Program-made: the position numbers and the translations under genes
Shown: piece by piece, positions 57,862-64,000 of the stretch
Numbering within the stretch: position 1 is the stretch's first letter
Layout of the letters: every line of letters starts with the position of its first letter
Assembly: GCA_949358305.1 (NCBI GenBank)
Contig: OX442314.1
Span: 35,335,608 to 35,399,607 of the forward strand
Source: Strigamia acuminata
Lineage: Eukaryota; Arthropoda; Chilopoda; Geophilomorpha; Linotaeniidae
Reading direction: 5' to 3'
Length of the DNA stretch: 64,000 nucleotides
Notes under the pieces: model-generated
Databases searched by the model: none
Seen by the model: only the letters and a program-made list of their open reading frames with translations
Told to the model about the DNA's origin: nothing

Positions 57862-58146
57862 ATATTTTGACTTCGCAGTTTCCTTCCACGGTAAAAAGTT
57901 TTAATTGGCCGTGGATGCGCGCACCAAGCGCTGCAAAGCACCAGCAATGTCATCAACGACGTCGAAAGCAACCATTGATGTGGTCAAGTGCTAGTATCCC
58001 CAATCCACATCCACACGGATAAATAATGAACCACAATTTACCGATTTTTTGGGACGAAACGGTATCTGCCAGACGCAATCTCCACCATTTCATCCGGCCA
58101 CAAATGGCGCTGCAGAAGGATTTATAAAAACCTTTAAACAAATGTA
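57862..58146 (+). pseudogene. Degenerate LTR-retroelement integrase fragment
   Basis: Translated piecewise, this stretch shows the core of a Gypsy-type integrase: a D-F-A-x-x-F-H-G-K-K-F strand, A-V-D-A-R-T-K, the M-S-S-T-T-S-x-A-T-I helix, a decayed region where the second catalytic Asp should be, then P-Q-F-T and F-H-P-A-T-N-G-A-A-E, which retains the last catalytic Glu. At least two in-frame stops interrupt it. It is the only recognisable polyprotein piece; reverse transcriptase and protease were not found nearby. Confidence 0.8.
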
Positions 58147-61100
58147 AATGCATAACTTTTTGTCTAAAAATGCATTACTTTTTGTGTGTAACGAAACAAG
58201 ATCACTTGCCAGTCCAATACAATTCCCTTATACAATTCCCTTAGAATGCCAATAAGCCAATGCACCTGTGGAGTGGTTATAGGCCACGTAAGTTATTTTA
58301 ATTTTATACTTTTATATTCTAATTTTCTTCTCTTTTTTCGACGAGACACCGATTGGCGTCAACTGGCATGTTGATCTACAGCTATAGGGTGATAAAAGTA
58401 GGTTATGCGACAGTGACAACGGCAGCAGCTACAACCTAATATGTCATTTTTATTATTTTTATTTTTAGAAATGTTCTGGAGATCGCGGTGACGAGGAAAA
58501 GAAGTAGTGGGACACCTGCCCCATCTGCGTGGGTGCTCGGTTGTTGTTTCTCCCGACCAAATAGGAAAATCCCATGGCCTAACTGCTTGGGGCGAGGGCT
58601 GGTCCACACAACCTTCTCTGGTGACACTCACAGTGTGACAAGACCTGTGAGGAAGTGCTTGATGTGTCGGAGGGACTGTACCAAGAGCTCATCATTGCTC
58701 AAGAACCCCACGATGAGCACAGAGCAGCCAGAGATAGAAATAAAATCCAACCACATCCACGCTTATTGCAAGCTAAAAGTGGTTACCCACTACCTGAACC
58801 TAAAGCAACACATCAAGGATTCACTATTCCTCCCTGGCAAGAAGCCCTTGATAAGCGTTCGTTGGACCCGCATTTCGAGCCGAGAGAAGCAACGCAAGAA
58901 TTCTGCATCACGTTGGATCGTCGTCGTCGCCATTTTGGCTGGAATCGTCCACGCCACAACAGTGAGTTCGTTTTGCATCGTGTGCGCTTGAGATTGGTCG
59001 TTTTTGTGTGCCGACATTGCTGTCCTTGTGGTTGCTGATGCGACGAGAAGATGTGGTGGTCACGTGAGAATTGTCGCCACAGCTGCACACACCAAGTGAG
59101 GCGTCCAGATGTCGCAGCCACGCCATTGGGTTTCTTTGCAGCGTCTTCCCGGCACATGTTTCGATCTTGGACTTTGTATCCAGCCAGTAGCTCCTTGCGC
59201 AACGGTCTACAAGCGATCTCCTGTTCCGGTTCTTCCTAGACACAACGCAATGTACAAACAGTTCTCAGAAAAGAAGACATCACTTAGCTTTAATTGTCGA
59301 ATTTGATCTCACATTTACTTGTCAATAATATTAAGGTTTTTGGGGGTTTTGTTGGCAGTTTTTTGAGCATGTTTGCTCTTAATAACGTCCAGTTTTTCCC
59401 AACCTTTCCACGTGAAGGTTGAGTTTTTGCGCTCAGATCATGAGCGACCCTTACGTGTCCGCCAGAAGCGCCAGTTGTGGTCATGTCAATGTGTTTCTTC
59501 TCCTCTTCTCTGCTCTACAAAGAGCTATCAAGCCGCTTGCGCTCTTAACTTTGTAATTGAAATGAAACACCCACTCCTGGCTGCTGGGCACAACTTTTTG
59601 GGCGCAAGAGCTCCTCCTTTCTTCTTCTTTCTTCGGTTTAGTCTTCAGATTTTTGGTCTGCCTTCTCGTTTTGTTTCCTTTTGTTTGAATTTCTAGTTTT
59701 GTTAGCTAGGAAGTGTACGCACAGCACGTTCTCCTTGTTCATGGGGACACGTGAGATTTCGAATTTTGTGACACACTTTAGCTAGGGCTTTAGTGTGACT
59801 CTGCTCTGCTGAACATGCAGTTGAGATTTCTGATAGATTAGCAGCCAATCTTGGCTCGGACCTTCCTTATGAACTGTTTTGACGCTGCATCAAAGGCAGT
59901 TGTCATTTCCACTTAGGTTTAGCCTGATGTTTACCACGCAACTTGGTAATTACTAATTATCTCAGTATTTGAACAGGGGTTTTGGCTTGTCAAGATAGTT
60001 TTAACCAATTCTCCGTTTGACCTTAGCTTTGACAATGTGGTCAGCTCAGTAATGAATTCCGTCTGACCTTACTTGGTCAGTAAAGCAACGACCAGTAGTA
60101 TAGTTTACAGCATGAATAAATAGAACAAATAGCTGCCTTTCTCTCTCACAATGAGTTAGGTGGTGTTTGTTTGTGATCAGCATAGTTAGCTAAACTTCTC
60201 CTTCACCAAGAAGTCCCTATTTAGTTTGGTTGACCCCACATCATGGGTGGTGGTCATTTCCTTTTCCTTCTGGTTTAATGGTTTCCAATAACGCGCATGA
60301 TTTGCGCTTGATTCAAATGAAATTTTTTATTGGGCACTTGCCTTAAGCAAGTTGCTGTCGCACCCCATCAAGTGGGTCTTGTATCTCTTTGACTGACCGG
60401 TCACATGGACTGGCAGCGCAATGAAGGACGCCGTTATTGAAGCGGTGGGTTCTTTATTGTCTCTCTTCTCGAGTTTTTGCATGCTTGTTCCGTTGAAAGT
60501 CTTGCATGTGACTTCCTTTTCGATCAATTTTCTCAAGGAAAAAACGTTTTATTGTTTCTGAATTGCATGACGCGTTACAGTGGGTCATGAATACCACGTC
60601 TCGCTCTCTCTTTTCTTAGATAGGGTATCCCTTATGTATGTTAATACCTCTGTTTGGTATCCCTTCTTGTCCGAGCATGGGACTTGAAGTGTGCTAGCCG
60701 ACAGTGGTCAATTCGAATCTTTTTAGCGATAGGATCAGGAAACAAGGTTGTTACTTACATTGCAATCATGTGCAAAATCAGTCACCTCTCTTTGGTAGAA
60801 ATTGTGCTTGTCTAACAACACAATTTTCTTCCTCCTTATCTTGAATTCAGACACGATTCCCAGTCCGGATGAGGATCGTGAAACGGGTCCCACAGTGGTC
60901 TGACGTACAATACGCCTCCTCCACTGTCTCGAGGGACATGCTCTTTATCAATGCTGCCAAGCAGCAAAGAGCAATTCGCCTGAAAATCAACTTGCCTCCC
61001 ACTCGTAGAGTTTAAGCAAAGGTGGTCAACATGGGTCGACACACGTTGTTCCGCTAGCGTATTCTTTGCACTTGTGAGATTCAACCATGAGGTTGGATCG

Positions 61101-61550
61101 GGAGCTTGTTGACTCGTCTTACACACTGGGTGTTTGACGCGGCACCTCATTACGAGGACTTTTCCTGGTTTTGACTCCCTTCATGGGCACTGACCGGTGC
61201 GCCGAGTCCTTTGCCTGGATCATAACCTGCGACACCTTCCTATACAACCATGGTAGCGGTCAACTTCTCGACATCCTTACTGCCTTCAGCCCAGTCAGCA
61301 ATGAGACTGAGGCGGCAACTTGTCTTGACCCCAAACTGGTCTTGACTCCTGATGCTTTCTGTTGCATCTCCCGTATTGAGTCATTGGTCTTTGCATTTAT
61401 AAAGGTTTGCCATAGATGTGGAAACGGACCGTCGCTTCTGGACGTCCTCCTTCTTCCTTCCTTTTTGCATTGGTACTTTGACAATCGAATAAATACACTT
61501 AACTCTCGTATCAATATTGAATTCTCGTAGCGACATTATAGAAAATCCTT
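58147..61550. other. Unassigned stretch, probably decayed transposon sequence
   Basis: Composition is less AT-rich than the rest of the intergenic DNA and looks coding-derived, but every frame is broken. On the plus strand, 58880-58990 has a basic patch followed by a hydrophobic WIVVVAILAGIVHA segment, like a signal anchor. On the minus strand three short frames in a row (61514-61260, 61150-60836, 60536-60327) hold several Cys and four N-glycosylation sequons. Either could be the worn remains of a retroelement's third gene. I could not identify any domain. Confidence 0.35.
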
Positions 61551-63310
61551 ATCTCATACTCAGCTTAGCTTCCGGGTTAAAAATCGTTGATGAATTCTTG
61601 ATGTTGCAAGATGTCTATTATGTTAAATATGTTAAACTTGCTCATCTCCCGTTTCGGTAGCTGCCCATATCTTCAATAATAGAATAATAGATAGCATCTC
61701 CTGCATTCGTAACGTACTTCGACTCTTCCTTGTCTGGCGTTGACCTTCTAATACATTTCAATGAGGCACAGCTTCGAATGACGGAGCAGATCCCATGTCT
61801 GCTCGTGTCGGATGAAAAGGCTTACTCAAATTCAGCTGTGGAAAAATAGGCCTAGATATCATGGCCAAAAAGAAAACAACATATTGTGAATAAACAAATG
61901 CGTGTTTATTCACTGAACACAAAATGAGAACTGACTGCTAAAACAGTCACAATAATGCACATTCACGAGCCTAAACAATACTCGTGAATTATTCTAATTG
62001 TTAAATAAAAGGAAAATTCAGGGGTACAAAGTTGGCTTCTGTGTAAAACATGTGCACCCAAAAAATACATAATCAAGATAAATAAATGCTTTGGAAACAC
62101 TTAAGATCATAAAACTCAATACAAACAATAAAAATGGTTACAAATATGATCCCAAGTCCCCCAAAATGTCTTTATTCAAATAAAAACCACAATAAACTGT
62201 TCCTCATGGAGGAGCAGACGACAGTTGAAAGTCGGGCGATCGCGAAAACCCGACACTGAAAAGCCAAAGGGAATTCAAATCAGAAATGTACTTTCCCGGC
62301 CGTTTCAACGGCTGGAAAGTACTTTCTAGAGCTAAAAATGCCGCTGAGACTGTTTTTGGACACAAAAACGGTCGAAAACGGTCGAAAACGGTCAAGGAAC
62401 GTTCATACTGGCGTCTCGAACACGGCGTGTACGAATCGCTCCTTGGATCGCGCTAAATGGCGATCCAATCGCGCTAAATGGCGATCCAATCGCGTCACAG
62501 CATTGGAAAAAGGACGACGGCGGAAATATTCGTTTTCTGCAATAAAAACAAAACAGATTTCTTTGCAACTATCAGCGAAGGCTAGTTCTGGTCTAATGCA
62601 CCAGAATAGCTGAAGAAACAACCAAAATCAAGGCCGGAACAAAGGATTCGAGGGCCGACGCATACAACGGAACAGGTCACTCGAGCACGTCACAAAGTCA
62701 GATTTGGATGCAATTCTCGTCAATGTGTTTGTTTTGAAGACAAACCTGTTCTTCCAGACAGAGCAATTGGCTGAGAAGACGTGCGAAAAGAGCATAGAAA
62801 AAAATCCAGAAAACGTGGGTCGGGTCTAGTCGCCCGTAAAGTGTACTGCCAGCGCTCCCAACAATGAAAATTCGAGTCGCCCGTAAAGTGTACTTCAACC
62901 CATTTGGGTTGAGTTGAGACTCTTGCTGTTTTTACTTTGTGAAACCAGTATTTTCCTTGTGTGTGCCAAACACTGTTTGACACAGGCATTTTGCGATTAT
63001 TTTGCGATCCTTGGTTAGCGACCAAGACCCTCGCTCGTTGCAGTCATCGTGAACCACCATCGAGCGTCTCCAAAGTTCACCATCGCCGCCAAAGTTATTA
63101 CATGGTGGGAACAAGCCATTTCCTCCATTTCCGCCATTTTCGCACACAACAATCCGTTGTATGCATATCTTTTGTTGTACAACCATTGTGGTTTATTTAT
63201 TCTCATTTCATTGTTCATTTATTACTTAATATTTAATCCTTATTTAGTATTAATTCATTTGTATTTATCCGAATAAAATCAGTATTGAAAAACTCCAGGA
63301 CCGATTCCAC
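61551..63310. other. Non-coding region with short inverted and direct repeats
   Basis: Three small hairpins are visible: 61886-61913 (10-bp stem GTGAATAAAC), about 61963-61990 (9-bp stem ATTCACGAG) and 62288-62322 (17-bp imperfect stem). An 18-bp direct repeat GTCGCCCGTAAAGTGTAC occurs at 62829 and 62876. A CGCTAAATGGCGATCCAAT unit is doubled at about 62450-62490. These look like subterminal repeats of a DNA transposon, perhaps linked to the hAT fragment downstream. Confidence 0.4.
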
Positions 63311-63564
63311 AATGATGGCACCCATAGACATCACGAGAAACGAATTTACAGCTTTCAACAGTTTTCTGGCACTCCAAGAGGAAAAAAAACCCTTACATTG
63401 GTGGAAAAACAAAGCCACAGTTTTCCGATTTTGACGTTTGCTTGCAGGCAACTAGTGTTCCTAGTGAGCGAGTTTTCAGTTGGGAAGGCAGAATTACCGT
63501 TAGATCTGATAATCGGTCAAGGATTACGCCTGAACAAGCAGAGCAACAAATCTTTCGAGTATGA
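63311..63564 (+). pseudogene. hAT transposase C-terminal dimerisation-domain fragment
   Basis: One frame reads K-P-L-H-W-W-K-N-K, the start of the hAT dimerisation domain (usually P-x-x-W-W). After a frameshift near 63424 another frame gives A-T-S-V-P-S-E-R-V-F-S, then G-R-I-T-V, N-R-S-R-I-T-P-E-Q-A-E-Q-Q-I-F, ending at a TGA at 63562-63564. The order and spacing match hATC. No upstream catalytic domain is recognisable, so it is a decayed fragment. Confidence 0.85.
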
Positions 63565-64000
63565 ACAGCCATCTGTTGAAGTGGACAACGCCAATGTAAT
63601 GCAATATTAACATTGAATATACACAATTACACGATCCACAATTATCATTTATTTATTTAATTTTGTAAGTTTATTATTTACTTTTATATTACGGAGTATT
63701 ATTTTTTTCCGTACCGCTTCCAGCTTATTGTGTGTCATCTGCAGCTCATTTCGTGCCATTTTGTGATATTCCGTGCCATTTTATGCCATTTGGTGAGAAA
63801 AAGAATTTTTTTTAGAGTTATCGCGTGGTTTTTTTTTGCCGTTTTAGCGTTGTTGCGTTATTTGTGAATAACGCCCGTGTTGCGTTATTTTGTGAATCAT
63901 GCAATAGCCAATGCCTATGCCTCGTAGAAAAAAAATAACGCACATGCCTAGTCGCCATCGCAGTCAGTTTTAGAGGGACGGTCACAGAATGCAACCATTC
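63565..64000. other. Transposon-flanking sequence at window end
   Basis: No gene. Contains alternating GTGCCATTTTGTG-type words at 63740-63790 and paired GCGTTATT/AATAACGC words in opposite orientation at 63853-63945, as expected of subterminal repeats of the hAT element whose transposase tail lies at 63311-63564. Confidence 0.4.

Noticed and set aside
58488-58991. 167-codon plus-strand frame with a hydrophobic segment
   Set aside because: Noted as a possible retroelement relic but not called as a gene. It has no recognisable domain, and the surrounding frames are broken.

Overview
The window looks like nuclear DNA from an arthropod, most likely an insect. The reasons are: many GT-AG introns of about 50-70 bp, AT-rich intergenic DNA full of MITEs, (TTAGG)n telomere-type runs, a DM4/DM12-family secreted protein, a MADF-BESS DNA-binding protein and an innexin. 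It is not Drosophila-like in gene content, because it carries NAPE-PLD and a pair of galaxin-like genes. I cannot name the species.

Layout. 1.1-6.1 kb holds two tandem galaxin-like genes (+), each a signal-peptide exon followed by one long di-cysteine repeat exon. 6.3-6.9 kb is a small DM4/DM12-type secreted protein (+). 8.5-11.4 kb is a two-thrombospondin-repeat trypsin-like protease (+). 11.8-15.2 kb is IDH3B (+). 16.0-20.7 kb is an SLC37 sugar-phosphate exchanger (-), head to head with a MADF-BESS gene (+, 21.2-22.3 kb). 24.6-25.6 kb is an unrecognised Pro/His/Tyr-rich secreted protein (+). 27.1-33.3 kb is a six-repeat cadherin (-). 37.0-40.6 kb is GABA transaminase (+). 41.3-42.1 kb is a decayed SRPK pseudogene (-). 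43.1-44.3 kb is an intronless innexin (-). 45.9-50.5 kb is NAPE-PLD with a long N-terminal extension (+). 51.7-57.2 kb is a peroxisomal ABCD transporter (+). 57.2-64.0 kb holds no intact gene: a SINE, an LTR-retroelement integrase remnant and a hAT transposase fragment.

The genes do not form a pathway. They are mostly housekeeping loci (TCA cycle, GABA catabolism, very-long-chain acyl import into peroxisomes, N-acylethanolamine synthesis, sugar-phosphate exchange) set among secreted or adhesive proteins. All exon models were built by hand from splice signals, reading phase and family similarity, and every exon set sums to a multiple of three.

Most notable are the galaxin-like pair, the NAPE-PLD extension with repeated R-R-x-S-type motifs, a possible AT-AG U12-type intron in IDH3B, traces of an old tandem duplication joining cadherin and GABA-transaminase sequence, nested MITEs with clear target-site duplications, and a repeated 5'-to-3' drift from C-ending to G/T-ending codons inside every long exon.
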